61,587 bases of DNA from Yinghuangia soli (GCF_021502675.1 NZ_JAKFHA010000006.1:226530-288116), one strand, 5' to 3'; shown: positions 16,206 through 25,381, counted from the first letter of the stretch. The notes: a model not told the origin generated them from the letters alone. Translations and numbers: made by a program.

Positions 16206-17336
16206 ATGACGACCACCGACTGGGCTGCGGCCGCCGCATCGGCACCCATCACTCCGCCGGCCGCAGCCGCACCGAAAAGCACGGCACGGATCCCCGCACT
16301 CGACGGCCTGCGCTTCGCCGCGGCGATGGTCGTGGTGCTCTACCACCTGGTGATAGCCGCCTACGCGTGGGGCGGGACCACCACGCAGGTGTTCGCCCCG
16401 CTCCTGACCGTGGTGTCCGGCTACGGGTTCCTCGGCGTCGAACTCTTCTTTCTCATCAGCGGGTTCGTGATCTGCATGAGCAGCTGGGGCCGCAGCCTCG
16501 GCCAGTTCTTCACCTCGCGCGTGACCCGGCTCTACCCGGCGTACTGGGCGGCGATCGCCGTCACCACCGGCACTCTCTGGTTCGTGGCCGACGGCAAGGC
16601 GTCGGTCCCCGTCGACTGGTGGGACCGGCTGGTCAACCTGACCATGTTCCAAGATCCGGCGGGCGTCCCCCACGTCGACATCGTCTACTGGACGCTGTGG
16701 ATCGAGATGCGCTTCTACCTGCTGTTCGCGGTCGTCGTGTTCCTCGGCGTCACGTACCGCAGGGTCCTCGCCTTCTGCCTGCTGTGGTCGGTGGCGGCCG
16801 TCGTCGCGACCGCGCTGGACAGCAAGGCATGGGAGTACGTGCTGATCCCGGATTCGGCGCCGTACTTCGTGGCCGGGATGGCGTTCTACCTGATGCGCCG
16901 GAACGGGCCGACGGTGCTGCTGTGGGCCGTGATCGGATTCAGCTTCGCGATGGGCCAGCACCATGTGATCGGCCGGTGGCAGGCCACCGAGCGGATCATG
17001 CAGCACAAGATGCCCGAGGCGCCGGTGCATCTCGCGGTGGCTTTGTTCTTCCTGGTCATGGCGGCGCTGGCGCTGGGGTGGCTGGACCGGATCAGGCTCC
17101 GGTTCCTCACCACGCTCGGTGCGCTCACGTACCCGGTGTATCTGGTGCACTGCGAGACCGGCTGGGCGCTGATCCGGGAACTCCGCGGCCGGTTCGATGC
17201 GCATCTGGTGCTGGCGGCGGTCGTCGCGTGGGTGCTGCTGGTGTCCTGGCTGATCCACGTCGTGGTGGAGAAGCGGCTCGCGCCGCTCCTGGGTGTGGTG
17301 ACCCGCAAGGCGTTCGCGGACATGCCCCGAGACTGA
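16206..17336 (+). CDS. Acyltransferase family 3 membrane protein
   Basis: This 376-residue protein begins MTTTDWAAAA. After an Ala/Pro-rich tail comes the acyltransferase-3 signature IPALDGLRFAAAMVVVLYHL with its conserved Arg and His, then about ten hydrophobic segments. FLGVELFFLISGFVICMS is also typical. Family members O-acylate sugars, lipids or polyketides at the membrane. The acceptor is unknown and no sugar or polyketide genes are close. It begins 23 bp after the sigma partner gene and may share its transcript. Confidence 0.8.
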   Translation: MTTTDWAAAAASAPITPPAAAAPKSTARIPALDGLRFAAAMVVVLYHLVIAAYAWGGTTTQVFAPLLTVVSGYGFLGVELFFLISGFVICMSSWGRSLGQFFTSRVTRLYPAYWAAIAVTTGTLWFVADGKASVPVDWWDRLVNLTMFQDPAGVPHVDIVYWTLWIEMRFYLLFAVVVFLGVTYRRVLAFCLLWSVAAVVATALDSKAWEYVLIPDSAPYFVAGMAFYLMRRNGPTVLLWAVIGFSFAMGQHHVIGRWQATERIMQHKMPEAPVHLAVALFFLVMAALALGWLDRIRLRFLTTLGALTYPVYLVHCETGWALIRELRGRFDAHLVLAAVVAWVLLVSWLIHVVVEKRLAPLLGVVTRKAFADMPRD

Positions 17337-17382
17337 CGCGGGACCGACCCGCCAGGCGCCCGGCACCGGACGCCGGATGCGC

Positions 17383-17418
17383 GCAGGGCCGGTACGGATC
17401 GCTCCGTACCGGCCCTGC
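17383..17418. terminator. Bidirectional hairpin between acyltransferase and ipdC
   Basis: A perfect 16-bp stem (17383-17398 with 17403-17418) around the loop TCGC lies between two convergent genes, so it can stop transcripts from both sides. Confidence 0.85.
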
Positions 17419-17432
17419 CTGCGTCTTCCGGT

Positions 17433-18506
17433 TCAGCTTTCGAGGTCCCGGAGGATCTCGCTGGCCTGGACCGTGATGCGGTCGATCAGTTCCTGGCAGC
17501 TGGGCAGGTCCTCGATGACGCCGACGACCTGGCCGGAGGCCATCACGCCGAGGTCCGGACGGCCGTCCACCATGGCCGCCTTGAGCAGCATGGGGGTGTT
17601 GGCGGCCATCAGCACCTGGGGCCACGAGAGGCCCTGGGACTTCTTCATGGCCAGGCCCTCGCGGACCATGTCCTTGATCGGAGTCCCGGACAGCTTCTGG
17701 AACTTCAGCGCGTTGGAGATCGCCCGCGGGTAGCGGGCGACGACCGAGCGCTGCTCCAGCCGCTGCACGAAGTCGGTGGCGAGCACGCGGTGCGGGACGC
17801 CGTCGACCTCCTTGGAGACCACCGTGCCGTTGACGTCGGTGGCGAGGTAGACCTCCTTGACCGCGAGGCCCACCGGGCTGTCGCTGGTCAGCAGGAAGCG
17901 GGTGCCCATCGCGATGGCGTCGGCGCCGTAGGCGAGCGCGGCGACCAGGCCGCGCCCGTCGAAGAAGCCGCCGGCCGCGATGACCGTGACGTCGGTGCCC
18001 TTGAGCACGTCGGTGACCTGCGGGAGCAGCAGGGTGGTCGGGATGGAGCCGGTGTGGCCGCCGCCCTCGCCGCCCTGCACGATCACGCCGTCGACGCCCC
18101 ACTCGGCGACCTTCTGGGCGTGCCGCTTGGCGCCGATGGACGGCACCACGAGCATGCCGAGGTCGTGCGCGCGCTTGATCAGGTCCTTCTTGGGGGCCTG
18201 CGCGAACGACGCGACCTTGATGCCCTCGCGGCCCATCAGCTCGATGCGGTCGGCCGCATCGGGCGCGTCGGCGCGCAGGTTGACCGCGAACGGCTTGCTC
18301 GTGGCCTTCTTCACCTGCGCGATGGCGGCGACGAGTTCGTCGTACGACATGGTCGCGGAGGCGAGGATGCCCAGGCCGCCGGCCTCGGCGGTGGCCGCGA
18401 CCAGCTTGGGGTACGAGACGTAGCCCATGCCGGTCTGCACGATCGGGTACTGCACACCGAACTTCTCGGTGAACCCGTTCTTCAGCGACGGGTGCAGGGC
18501 GGTCAT
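17433..18506 (-). CDS. ipdC: IpdC, flavin-dependent enzyme of HIP degradation
   Basis: This 357-residue protein begins MTALHPSLKN. It belongs to the nitronate monooxygenase/2-nitropropane dioxygenase-like TIM-barrel flavoproteins: YPIVQTGMGYVSYPKLVAA, then GVDGVIVQGGEGGGHTGS and VIAAGGFFDGRGLVAALAYG, which bind FMN phosphate, and GTRFLLTSD. Length and position after ipdAB match mycobacterial IpdC, needed for modification of the HIP-derived ring intermediate before ring opening. Its start overlaps the ipdB stop (ATGA). It is the last gene of the echA20-ipdABC operon and ends at the bidirectional hairpin. Confidence 0.88.
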   Translation of the reverse strand: MTALHPSLKNGFTEKFGVQYPIVQTGMGYVSYPKLVAATAEAGGLGILASATMSYDELVAAIAQVKKATSKPFAVNLRADAPDAADRIELMGREGIKVASFAQAPKKDLIKRAHDLGMLVVPSIGAKRHAQKVAEWGVDGVIVQGGEGGGHTGSIPTTLLLPQVTDVLKGTDVTVIAAGGFFDGRGLVAALAYGADAIAMGTRFLLTSDSPVGLAVKEVYLATDVNGTVVSKEVDGVPHRVLATDFVQRLEQRSVVARYPRAISNALKFQKLSGTPIKDMVREGLAMKKSQGLSWPQVLMAANTPMLLKAAMVDGRPDLGVMASGQVVGVIEDLPSCQELIDRITVQASEILRDLES

Positions 18507-19291
18507 GCCGGGACCTCGCGCAGCCGCATGCCCCGCGGGTCGAGGACCTCGCGGATCAGGCGCAGTTCCTCGTCGCTCGGCAGCCGGGTCTCGGGGACGT
18601 CGGCCGGCACGATGAGCTCGAAGCCGGTGTTGGCGACGATCTCGTCGACCGTGGCGCCCGGGTGCACGGACGCGATGCGCATGGTCGCCGGAGCGCCGTT
18701 CACCGACTCGAAGTCCAGGACGCCGAGGTTGGTGACCACGCGGCGCACCTCGTGGAAGCGGGCCGCCTTGCCGACCTGCGCGGCGCGGTCGTACCCGATG
18801 CACGAGACCATGTCGACGGCCGCGGTGAGCACGCGGGCCGAGTGCTTGGGGATCCAGTAGCTGGTGGTGTGGTTGATCGTGTTGCCCGGGCCGCCGCGCG
18901 AACCCAGCACCTGGCGCTTGGGCTTGGCCCAGTCGCCGATGGCCGAGATGTTGGCGTTGCCGTGCGCGTCGATCTGCACCGGGCCCATCATGACGTGGCG
19001 GCGCCCGGAGGCGAGCACGTCGAGGACCTGGCGGTAGGGGATCCAGCCCACGGCCGCGAACTCGTCGGGCCGGGCGCCGAGGCGGTGGGTGCCCTCGAAG
19101 AACAGCGACTCGCCGTTCGACAGGACCAGGTCCGGCTCGAAGGTGGCGCGCGCGAGGCGGGCGCCGATGGTCGGGACGGTGCCCATCGGGGAGCCGATGA
19201 TCTCGCCGTCGCCGCGGAAGCACTCGGCGACCGCGACCACGCAGATGTCGGCGCGGGTGACCTCGGTGGAGGTGTCAGTCGCGGTGCTCAC
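18503..19291 (-). CDS. ipdB: IpdB, beta subunit of ring C hydrolase
   Basis: This 262-residue protein begins MSTATDTSTE. It has the class I CoA-transferase beta fold: LVLSNGESLFFEGTH, a segment GRRHVMMGPVQIDAHGNANI, and GGPGNTINHT. With IpdA it forms the enzyme that hydrolytically opens the last steroid ring (ring C) of the COCHEA-CoA intermediate in mycobacteria, a hydrolase built on a CoA-transferase fold. It overlaps ipdA by four bases upstream and ipdC by four downstream, so expression is tightly coupled. Confidence 0.88.
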   Translation of the reverse strand: MSTATDTSTEVTRADICVVAVAECFRGDGEIIGSPMGTVPTIGARLARATFEPDLVLSNGESLFFEGTHRLGARPDEFAAVGWIPYRQVLDVLASGRRHVMMGPVQIDAHGNANISAIGDWAKPKRQVLGSRGGPGNTINHTTSYWIPKHSARVLTAAVDMVSCIGYDRAAQVGKAARFHEVRRVVTNLGVLDFESVNGAPATMRIASVHPGATVDEIVANTGFELIVPADVPETRLPSDEELRLIREVLDPRGMRLREVPA

Positions 19292-20160
19292 TTGGCGCTC
19301 TCCTCACGGAACTTGGCGACCTCGGCCTGGTAGGCGGCCTCGTCGGCCACCTTCAGGAAGCGGTCCTCGAACGCGGTCCAGGCCTCCGGGTCGCCGGCTG
19401 CGGTGACGTAGGCCTTCTGGAAGGCCTCGTCGCGGCCGTACTCCGGCGGGCACTCGGTGAAGTGCGCGCCGTTCGGGGTCTCGACGACGCCGGCCGTCAT
19501 GTAGCGGTGCAGGACCAGAGTGTGGAAGCAGCCGGCTTCCTTGAGCAGGTCCTCGCTGGAGACGACGCGCTCGGCGGAGACGTACGCCTTCTCGGCGGCC
19601 AGGCAGAACAGGTCGTCCATGAACTGGTCCGGGCCGGTGAGCGCGGCGTTGCCCTTCTCGTCCGCGACGTTGGCGTGCACGAGCGCCACGTCGAGGTTCA
19701 GGGCGGGCATCGCGACGAGCTCCTCGCCGTCCGCGTACGGAGACGCCACGGTCTTCAGGTGCGGCGACACCTTGAGGATGTCCGAGCCCAGGCCCGCGCG
19801 GGTGGGCAGGAACGGGAGCCGGTACGCGGCGGCGCGCAGACCGGAGAGGAACATGCCCTCGTCGTACTCGACGGCCTCGACGAGGCCGTTCTCGCGGACG
19901 TGCCGGAAGTTCGGCTCCAGCGGGATCGAGTCGAGCGACACGAACGCGTAGACGAGCTTCTTGGCCTTGCCGGCCCGGGCCAGCAGGCCGACGTCCGGAC
20001 CGCCGTACGAGACGATCGTGAGGTCCTTGAGGTCGGACCGCAGGATGGCGCGGACCAGGGCCATCGGCTTGCGCCGCGAGCCCCAGCCGCCGATGCCGAC
20101 GGTCATGCCGTCGGAGAGCTGGGCGACGACCTCTTCGGGCGTCATGCGCTTGTCAGCCAC
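19288..20160 (-). CDS. ipdA: IpdA, alpha subunit of ring C hydrolase
   Basis: This 290-residue protein begins MADKRMTPEE. The alpha-subunit pattern GMTVGIGGWGSRRKPMALVR is near the N-terminus, and AVEYDEGMFLSGLRAA contains Glu101, the likely equivalent of the catalytic glutamate of IpdA (alignment by eye). With IpdB it forms the ring C-opening hydrolase of cholesterol and related steroids. The gene follows echA20 by 19 bp and overlaps ipdB. Order and spacing are as in mycobacteria. Confidence 0.88.
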   Translation of the reverse strand: MADKRMTPEEVVAQLSDGMTVGIGGWGSRRKPMALVRAILRSDLKDLTIVSYGGPDVGLLARAGKAKKLVYAFVSLDSIPLEPNFRHVRENGLVEAVEYDEGMFLSGLRAAAYRLPFLPTRAGLGSDILKVSPHLKTVASPYADGEELVAMPALNLDVALVHANVADEKGNAALTGPDQFMDDLFCLAAEKAYVSAERVVSSEDLLKEAGCFHTLVLHRYMTAGVVETPNGAHFTECPPEYGRDEAFQKAYVTAAGDPEAWTAFEDRFLKVADEAAYQAEVAKFREESAK

Positions 20161-20179
20161 GGTGAGTTCCCTCTCCCTG

Positions 20180-20938
20180 CTACTTCGAGGTGTCCGCGTC
20201 GCGGCCTTCGACGAACGCGTCGCGCAGCTCGTCGGAGACGCCGGTGAGGTTCAGTTCGAAGGTGAAGCCCTGCTCGTAGCGGTAGGAGCGCTTCACGTCG
20301 ACCGGGTCGATGCCGTTGAGCGAGGCCTTCGCGGCGCGGATCACGGTCGGCGACTTCGCGGCGATGCTGCGGGCCACCTCGAACGCGGTCTCGACGAGCT
20401 TGTCGCGGTCGACCAGCTTGTAGACCGAGCCGTACGCGTGCAGCTCGGCGGCCGGGGCGTTCTCGCTCGTGTAGACCATCTGGCGCATGCGGTGCTGCGG
20501 CACCAGGCGGGCCAGGTGGGTGGCCGCGCCGAGCGCGCCGCGGTCCACCTCGGGGAGGCCGAAGAAGGCGTCGTGGCTGGCCACGATGATGTCCGCGTTG
20601 CCGACCAGGCCGATGCCGCCGCCGACGCAGAAGCCGTGCACGGCCGCGACGACCGGGACCTCGCAGTCGTAGACCGCGGCGAACGCCTCGTAGCAGCCCC
20701 GGTTGGCGCCGACGAGGGCGTCGTGGCCGGTGGTGTTCTGCATCTCCTTGATGTCGACGCCGGCGTTGAAGCCGCGTCCTTCGGCGCGGAGCACGACGAC
20801 CCGCACCTGCGGGTCGCGGCTCGCGGCACGCATCTTGTCGGCGAGCTCGAACCAGCCGGCGACGTCGAGAGCGTTCACCGGGGGTGCGTCGAGCACCACC
20901 TCGGCGATGCCTTCGCGCACCTCGTAGCGGATAGCCAT
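20180..20938 (-). CDS. echA20: EchA20, ring D hydrolase of crotonase fold
   Basis: I start this 252-residue crotonase-family protein at ATG 20938 (MAIRYEVREG); longer starts add an unrelated tail. The oxyanion-hole segments are RGFNAGVDIKEM and HGFCVGGGIGLVGNADIIVA. Mycobacterial EchA20 hydrolyses ring D of the HIEC-CoA intermediate just before IpdAB opens ring C. It leads the echA20-ipdABC operon. Its promoter region holds operator site 3 and is shared with a divergent SDR gene, the same arrangement I recall around mycobacterial echA20. Confidence 0.85.
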   Translation of the reverse strand: MAIRYEVREGIAEVVLDAPPVNALDVAGWFELADKMRAASRDPQVRVVVLRAEGRGFNAGVDIKEMQNTTGHDALVGANRGCYEAFAAVYDCEVPVVAAVHGFCVGGGIGLVGNADIIVASHDAFFGLPEVDRGALGAATHLARLVPQHRMRQMVYTSENAPAAELHAYGSVYKLVDRDKLVETAFEVARSIAAKSPTVIRAAKASLNGIDPVDVKRSYRYEQGFTFELNLTGVSDELRDAFVEGRDADTSK

Positions 20939-21080
20939 GGCAATCGGATCCATTCGGCCGCGGTGTCGGACCGGTGGCGACGTGACCTGTACCGGCTGCC
21001 TCATGACGAGGCGTCATGTCCGGTCTATCCCGGTTTGACGGCTTCCCGTCGTCCCGGAGTGTGGTACATCACCATCCGAT

Positions 21081-21095
21081 CTGACTGATCGTCAG
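21081..21095. promoter_or_regulatory. Putative steroid-regulon operator, site 3
   Basis: The site reads CTGACTGATCGTCAG with perfect half-sites. It lies 143 bp from echA20 and 125 bp from the divergent SDR-tetR transcript, so it would control both and would make the TetR gene autoregulated. Confidence 0.8.
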
Positions 21096-21219
21096 ATTTC
21101 TGCCACCATAGTTGACTCTCGACGGGCCGCGCCAGACGGGGCGGCCGTGGCCGACGACACCCTCCGAGTGCCCCGGGCACTCCCCTCCATCCGCCCCGCG
21201 TCCCCCTCCGGAGACCCCC

Positions 21220-22023
21220 ATGACCGCACCCTCGAACCCCCTGGACCTGACCGGCAAGGTCGTCCTCGTGACCGGCGGCGGCAAGGGCATCGGACGCGGC
21301 ATCAGCGAGCGCTTCCTGGCCGCCGGGGCGGACGTCGTGGTCTGCTCGCGCAGCGAACCGGAGAGCCTGCCCACCGCGGGCGGCCGCACCGCGGTCTTCC
21401 ACCCGGCGGACGTGCGCGACCCGGACACCGCCTTCGCGACCGTGGCCTTCATCGAGGAGAAGTTCGGCCGCCTCGACGTCCTGGTCAACAACGCGGGCGG
21501 GGCCCCGATGACGGACGCGGCCACCGCGTCCCCGCGCTTCTCCAAGGCGATCATCGAGCTCAACCTGCTCGGCCCCCTCTACTTCGCGCAGGCCGCGCAC
21601 CGCCTGATGGCCGCCCAGGAAGAGGGCGGCTCGGTGGTCAACATCTCCAGCGTCAGCGGTGTGCGCCCCTCCCCCGGCACCGCCGCGTACGGCGCCGCCA
21701 AGGCCGGCATGAACTCGCTCACCAAGTCGCTGGCCGTCGAGTGGGCCCCGCGGATCCGCACGAACTCCATCGTGGTCGGCCTGGTCAGGACCGAGCAGGC
21801 GCACCTGCACTACGGCGACGAGGACGGCATCGCCGCGGTCGGCGAGACCATCCCGCTGGGCCGAATGGCTGAACCTGACGACGTGGCAGATGTCTGCCTT
21901 TTCCTCGCGTCCCCGATGTCCCGCTACGTCAGCGGTGCCGAAATCCTCCTGCACGGCGGGGGAGAAATGCCCGCCTTCCTCCGTGCCGCGAACAGCGAGG
22001 CTGATCACGCGCCCGTAAACTGA
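21220..22023 (+). CDS. SDR divergent from echA20
   Basis: This 267-residue short-chain dehydrogenase begins MTAPSNPLDL. Motifs are TGGGKGIG (18-25), NNAGG (90-94), the catalytic serine in NISSVSG (141-147) and Tyr157-x-x-x-Lys161. Mycobacteria have an SDR gene (Rv3549c, from memory) in the same divergent position next to echA20, and this is likely its counterpart. The substrate is not established, and a hydroxyacyl-CoA or ring hydroxyl is probable. It is followed four bases later by the TetR gene, so the two share the operator-site-3 promoter. Confidence 0.75.
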   Translation: MTAPSNPLDLTGKVVLVTGGGKGIGRGISERFLAAGADVVVCSRSEPESLPTAGGRTAVFHPADVRDPDTAFATVAFIEEKFGRLDVLVNNAGGAPMTDAATASPRFSKAIIELNLLGPLYFAQAAHRLMAAQEEGGSVVNISSVSGVRPSPGTAAYGAAKAGMNSLTKSLAVEWAPRIRTNSIVVGLVRTEQAHLHYGDEDGIAAVGETIPLGRMAEPDDVADVCLFLASPMSRYVSGAEILLHGGGEMPAFLRAANSEADHAPVN

Positions 22024-22027
22024 CGGC

Positions 22028-22675
22028 ATGACAGGACAAGTTCGCACCGTCGACGGCCGCGTCGCCGGGCGACGCGGCCAGGCGACCCGGCAGAAACTGC
22101 TGGACTGCCTGCGCGAGATGCTCGACACGTCGCCGTACCGGGACGTCAAGGTCATCGACGTCGCCCGGATGGCAGGCACCTCGCCGGCCACCTTCTACCA
22201 GTACTTCCAGGACGTGGAGAGCGCGATCCTCGAGATCGCGAACGACATGGCCAAGGACGGCCAGCGCCTCAAGGCACTGACCGAGGGCCAGGGGTGGACC
22301 GGCAAGGGCGGCTACGCCGCGGCGGAAGCGCTGGTCGACGGGTTCCTGGACTTCTGGCGGGAGTACGAGCCGATCCTGCGCGTCGTGGACCTGGCGTCCG
22401 CCGAGGGCGACAAGCGGTTCTACAAGGTCCGGCAGTCCATCCTCACCGCGGTGACCACGGGCCTCACCGAGGCCATCGAAGAAGTCCAGGCCAAGGGCAA
22501 GGCGGGCGACGAGGTCGCACCGAACGCCATGGCCGGCACCCTCGTCGCCATGCTGGCCGCCGTCTCCGGCCACCAGAAGGGCTTCGAGACCTGGAAGATC
22601 AAGATGAAGGACGTGCGCCCCGCGCTGTCCACCCTGGTCTTCATGGGCATCACCGGCAAGAAGCCGCCGCGCTGA
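22028..22675 (+). CDS. TetR-family regulator, candidate steroid-regulon repressor
   Basis: This 215-residue protein begins MTGQVRTVDG. Residues about 18-65 form the TetR helix-turn-helix (RQKLLDCLREML, then VIDVARMAGTSPATFYQYFQ). The C-terminal helical domain would bind an acyl-CoA or steroid ligand. It does not look like KstR or KstR2, the known steroid repressors of mycobacteria, by what I recall of their sequences. It lies at the end of the SDR transcript behind operator site 3, and it is the only TetR gene in the window, so it is the natural candidate to bind the repeated CTGAC-N5-GTCAG sites. That link is inference. Confidence 0.75.
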   Translation: MTGQVRTVDGRVAGRRGQATRQKLLDCLREMLDTSPYRDVKVIDVARMAGTSPATFYQYFQDVESAILEIANDMAKDGQRLKALTEGQGWTGKGGYAAAEALVDGFLDFWREYEPILRVVDLASAEGDKRFYKVRQSILTAVTTGLTEAIEEVQAKGKAGDEVAPNAMAGTLVAMLAAVSGHQKGFETWKIKMKDVRPALSTLVFMGITGKKPPR

Positions 22676-22693
22676 GCAGGCGGCAGCTCTCCC

Positions 22694-22740
22694 GCCCCGG
22701 TCGGCCTTCCCTGCAAAGGAAGGCACCCTCCGACCGGGGC
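22694..22740 (+). terminator. Hairpin downstream of tetR
   Basis: GCCCCGGTCGG (22694-22704) pairs with CCGACCGGGGC (22730-22740), and the loop can form a second stem (CCTTCC with GGAAGG). The rest of the gap to 22893 holds nothing recognisable. Confidence 0.75.
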
Positions 22741-22892
22741 ACCTGACGCCGAGGGGCCGCATCCGCGGCGTCGCACGGCACCACCCTGCGGACGGACCGG
22801 AACGCCCGTCCGCACTTTGTGCTGTCCGCACACAAGCGGAATCGGCGAGGACTGTGCCTCCTGCGCCTGCGGTCCGCGCCTCGATCGGGCTC

Positions 22893-24158
22893 CTATACAC
22901 AGCCTGCACGGGGGTCGGCGACTGCTCTCCGATCGCAGCGCCGCACCGCTGCGGCCGCCGTGGCCAGCAGCTCGGCCGGGGTGCCGGGGAACTCTTCGAG
23001 CAGTGTGATGGCGACAGACCAGGCCGCCGCGTCGTCGCCCAGGTGGCCGACGGCGAAGTCGCGAAGCTGCGCGTCGATCCCCTCGCGAAGGGCGGAGCCC
23101 TGGTTCAGCAGCAACAGGGCCGCAGCAGCCGGAGCTCCCCGCCCGAAGATCTCGCCGACCGACAACTCGCCCCGCTCGACCGCGGCGCCGAGCGTCCGCT
23201 GCTCGTCGTAGTCGAACGGACGCCCTTGCATGTCCTCCAGGCGGGGCACCGGAAGCTCCTCATCGTGCTCCGCGAGCTGCGCCATACGCTGCGCCTGATC
23301 CTGCGCACTGCGCCGCAGCAGCTCACCGCGGTGGCGCAGGATCGCTTCGGGACAGCCGACCTGCCGGCCGAGGTAGCTCGCAGCCCCCTCCGGTAGGGGC
23401 TTCTCACGATGTGCGGCCTCGACGACCTCCCAATCGAGAGAGCCATGCGGCCAGCGGTCCAATAGTTTGCGGTCGACGTACCGCCGACCGGGCCGACTGA
23501 AGAATGCGATCAAACCCGTTGTGCCCCAATGACGTTCGAACAGATCTTCCAGAAGTCCGAGGTCGGCTGGTCCGGTCAACATGTGCCGTACCGCCGGCGA
23601 GATGTCGTCGGGCAAGGGCAGGAAGGGCCGTATCGCGTCGCGCGCAGCGACCGGACCGACCGTGCGCAAGAGCCCGAGGTACCCGCGGACGAGCAGCGGT
23701 GCATGAACCCCCAGGCGCCTCCGAGTGTGCAGGACCGCGAGTGCCGCCGTGGTGAGCTCCGGGATGTCCAGTTCGACGGCCAGAAGCAGCCGCTTGGTCA
23801 GGCCGTAGATGCTGGGCGGCTCGTCAGGGGGCGGCACCAGGTAATGCGCGGGCACAACTCGGGCCGCCGCCAGATAGGCGTCCCGGGATGCGTCCTCGTT
23901 CCGGAGCACCCTGTCGGCGATCGCCGGATCGCCGAGACAGGCCAGGGCGAGGACAGTGTCAGGGGCCGCACGCCTGTTGCGGGCGAGCGCTGCCCGCTGG
24001 GCCGTCGTCCCTCGGGCGACGATGTGCGAACAGAGCGCCGGGCCGGGACTTCCGGGCCACCCCAGGATCTCGTCCTGCAGTGCGCCGCTCAGCCTGGACA
24101 ACACGACAGGCCGGAGCGCCTCGGGTGCCGCCTCCAGCAGGAGCAATTGAGGGTTCAT
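22893..24158 (-). CDS. Paralogue family member 6 (LRV-like N-terminus), unknown function
   Basis: This 421-residue protein begins MNPQLLLLEAAPEAL. Residues about 45-115 resemble leucine-rich variant repeats (AQRAALARNRRAAPDTVLAL, then LGDPAIADRVL). Shared family landmarks are LVRGYLGLLRTVGP, SLDWEVVEAAHREKPL, QVGCPEAILR and near the end LLEEFPGTPAELLATAAAA. It is the last of six consecutive same-strand paralogues and carries an extra 18-residue tail. Its ATG overlaps the stop of member 5. No signal peptide, membrane segment or catalytic motif is visible, so a soluble alpha-helical solenoid is likely. I do not recognise a function. Confidence 0.7.
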   Translation of the reverse strand: MNPQLLLLEAAPEALRPVVLSRLSGALQDEILGWPGSPGPALCSHIVARGTTAQRAALARNRRAAPDTVLALACLGDPAIADRVLRNEDASRDAYLAAARVVPAHYLVPPPDEPPSIYGLTKRLLLAVELDIPELTTAALAVLHTRRRLGVHAPLLVRGYLGLLRTVGPVAARDAIRPFLPLPDDISPAVRHMLTGPADLGLLEDLFERHWGTTGLIAFFSRPGRRYVDRKLLDRWPHGSLDWEVVEAAHREKPLPEGAASYLGRQVGCPEAILRHRGELLRRSAQDQAQRMAQLAEHDEELPVPRLEDMQGRPFDYDEQRTLGAAVERGELSVGEIFGRGAPAAAALLLLNQGSALREGIDAQLRDFAVGHLGDDAAAWSVAITLLEEFPGTPAELLATAAAAVRRCDRRAVADPRAGCV

Positions 24159-25381
24159 CCGCGTGTCCGATCCGGAACGGCCACCGCGGCCGCGGTGTCG
24201 AAAAGCTCGGTGGTGGTGCCGGCGAAGTCCTGCAGGAGGCTGAGCGCGATCACCCAGGAGTCGACGTCGTCGCCCAGGCGGGGTCCGGCGAGTGCGGCGA
24301 GTGCGCGGCGTACTTCTTCGGCGTCCTCGTCCAGCACGTCCTGGAACAGCTCCAGCGCCGGGTAGGCGGGCGCGGCCCTGGCCAGCAGCGCCGCAGCCGG
24401 CGGGCGGTCGGGGCCCGCGGCTGCCGTCCAGTAGCCCTGCAGTCTCGCCCTCGGCAGCGCATTCAGGCGGAAGTCGCCGCCGCTCTCGTGCAATTCACGG
24501 ATCACCTGCCTGCGCACGTTCGCATCCTTCGCCGGGATCGACTCCTGATACGGCCTGCGCAGGGAGTCGGGGCAGCCGAGCTCAAGCCCCAGGGCCTCCA
24601 GTTCCTCGGCGCTGAAGGGCTTCTCGCGGTGCGCTTCGACGACGACGCCCCAGTCGATCGGGGCGCGTGGCGCGAAGAGCGCCTCGCGGGACGTCCAGGA
24701 GCCGCCGGTGGACCGCAGCGCGCTCAGCACCGAAGCCGTGTCGGGTATCCGAGCCGCTGCCCTTTCCACCGCAGCTTCGTCCGTCGGGTCGGCAAGGGCC
24801 GTGCGGATGGCCTCCGGAAACCACCGGACGTACTCCTCGTCGGGCACTTGGACGTCGGCGAGCAGTGCGGTCACCGCATCCGGGCCGGACGCGCGCAGCA
24901 TGCCGAGGATCCCGAGCACCAGGGCATCCGGCTGCACCATGCTGCGTGCGTTCCGCATGGCGTACGCAATGAGCTCGGGGTCCCCGGATTCCGCGAGCAG
25001 CATGTCCCGGTTCTCCGTCTTGTACCGGATCTGCCGCTGGAATGCGCTCAGTTCGGGCATGAGCACGGAACGGGGGACGGCGGGGATCACCCGCAGGACG
25101 ACTTCGCGCGGCGACTCCCACCTCTCGTACAAGGCCGCGGCCACGTCCGGATCCGGGATGCCCGCAAGATCGAACAGCACCTCGGGTGATGCGCTGCGGT
25201 TGCATGCGAGCGCGACGCGGTCGGCCGTGCTGCCCTGCGTGATGACGAACGCGCAGGTTGCGGCGTCGAGGGTGCCCGGCCCGCCGAGCAGGCTGTTGCG
25301 CGCATCCTGGCCGAGTCGCGGCAGGATGTGCCCGCGTAGGGCTTCGGGGGCGCTCTCGAAGAGCAGCAGGTGGGGGTTCAC
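24155..25381 (-). CDS. Paralogue family member 5, unknown function
   Basis: This protein has about 408 residues from GTG 25381 (VNPHLLLFESAPEAL), a start that aligns with the other members; the frame is open further upstream but runs antisense-like. It carries the LRV-like stretch (TADRVALACNRSASPEVLFDL), LGILGMLRASGPDAV, PIDWGVVVEAHREKPF, ELGCPDSLRR and LLQDFAGTTTELFDTAAA. It overlaps member 4 by four bases (GTGA) and member 6 by four bases, so these three are translationally coupled. The fold is probably all-helical and the role is unknown. Confidence 0.7.
   Translation of the reverse strand: MNPHLLLFESAPEALRGHILPRLGQDARNSLLGGPGTLDAATCAFVITQGSTADRVALACNRSASPEVLFDLAGIPDPDVAAALYERWESPREVVLRVIPAVPRSVLMPELSAFQRQIRYKTENRDMLLAESGDPELIAYAMRNARSMVQPDALVLGILGMLRASGPDAVTALLADVQVPDEEYVRWFPEAIRTALADPTDEAAVERAAARIPDTASVLSALRSTGGSWTSREALFAPRAPIDWGVVVEAHREKPFSAEELEALGLELGCPDSLRRPYQESIPAKDANVRRQVIRELHESGGDFRLNALPRARLQGYWTAAAGPDRPPAAALLARAAPAYPALELFQDVLDEDAEEVRRALAALAGPRLGDDVDSWVIALSLLQDFAGTTTELFDTAAAVAVPDRTRG

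Noticed and set aside
22020-22034. CTGACGGCATGACAG at the tetR start as an eleventh operator
   Set aside because: The right half is GACAG rather than GTCAG and the sequence overlaps the start codon region of the gene. Only the left half fits.
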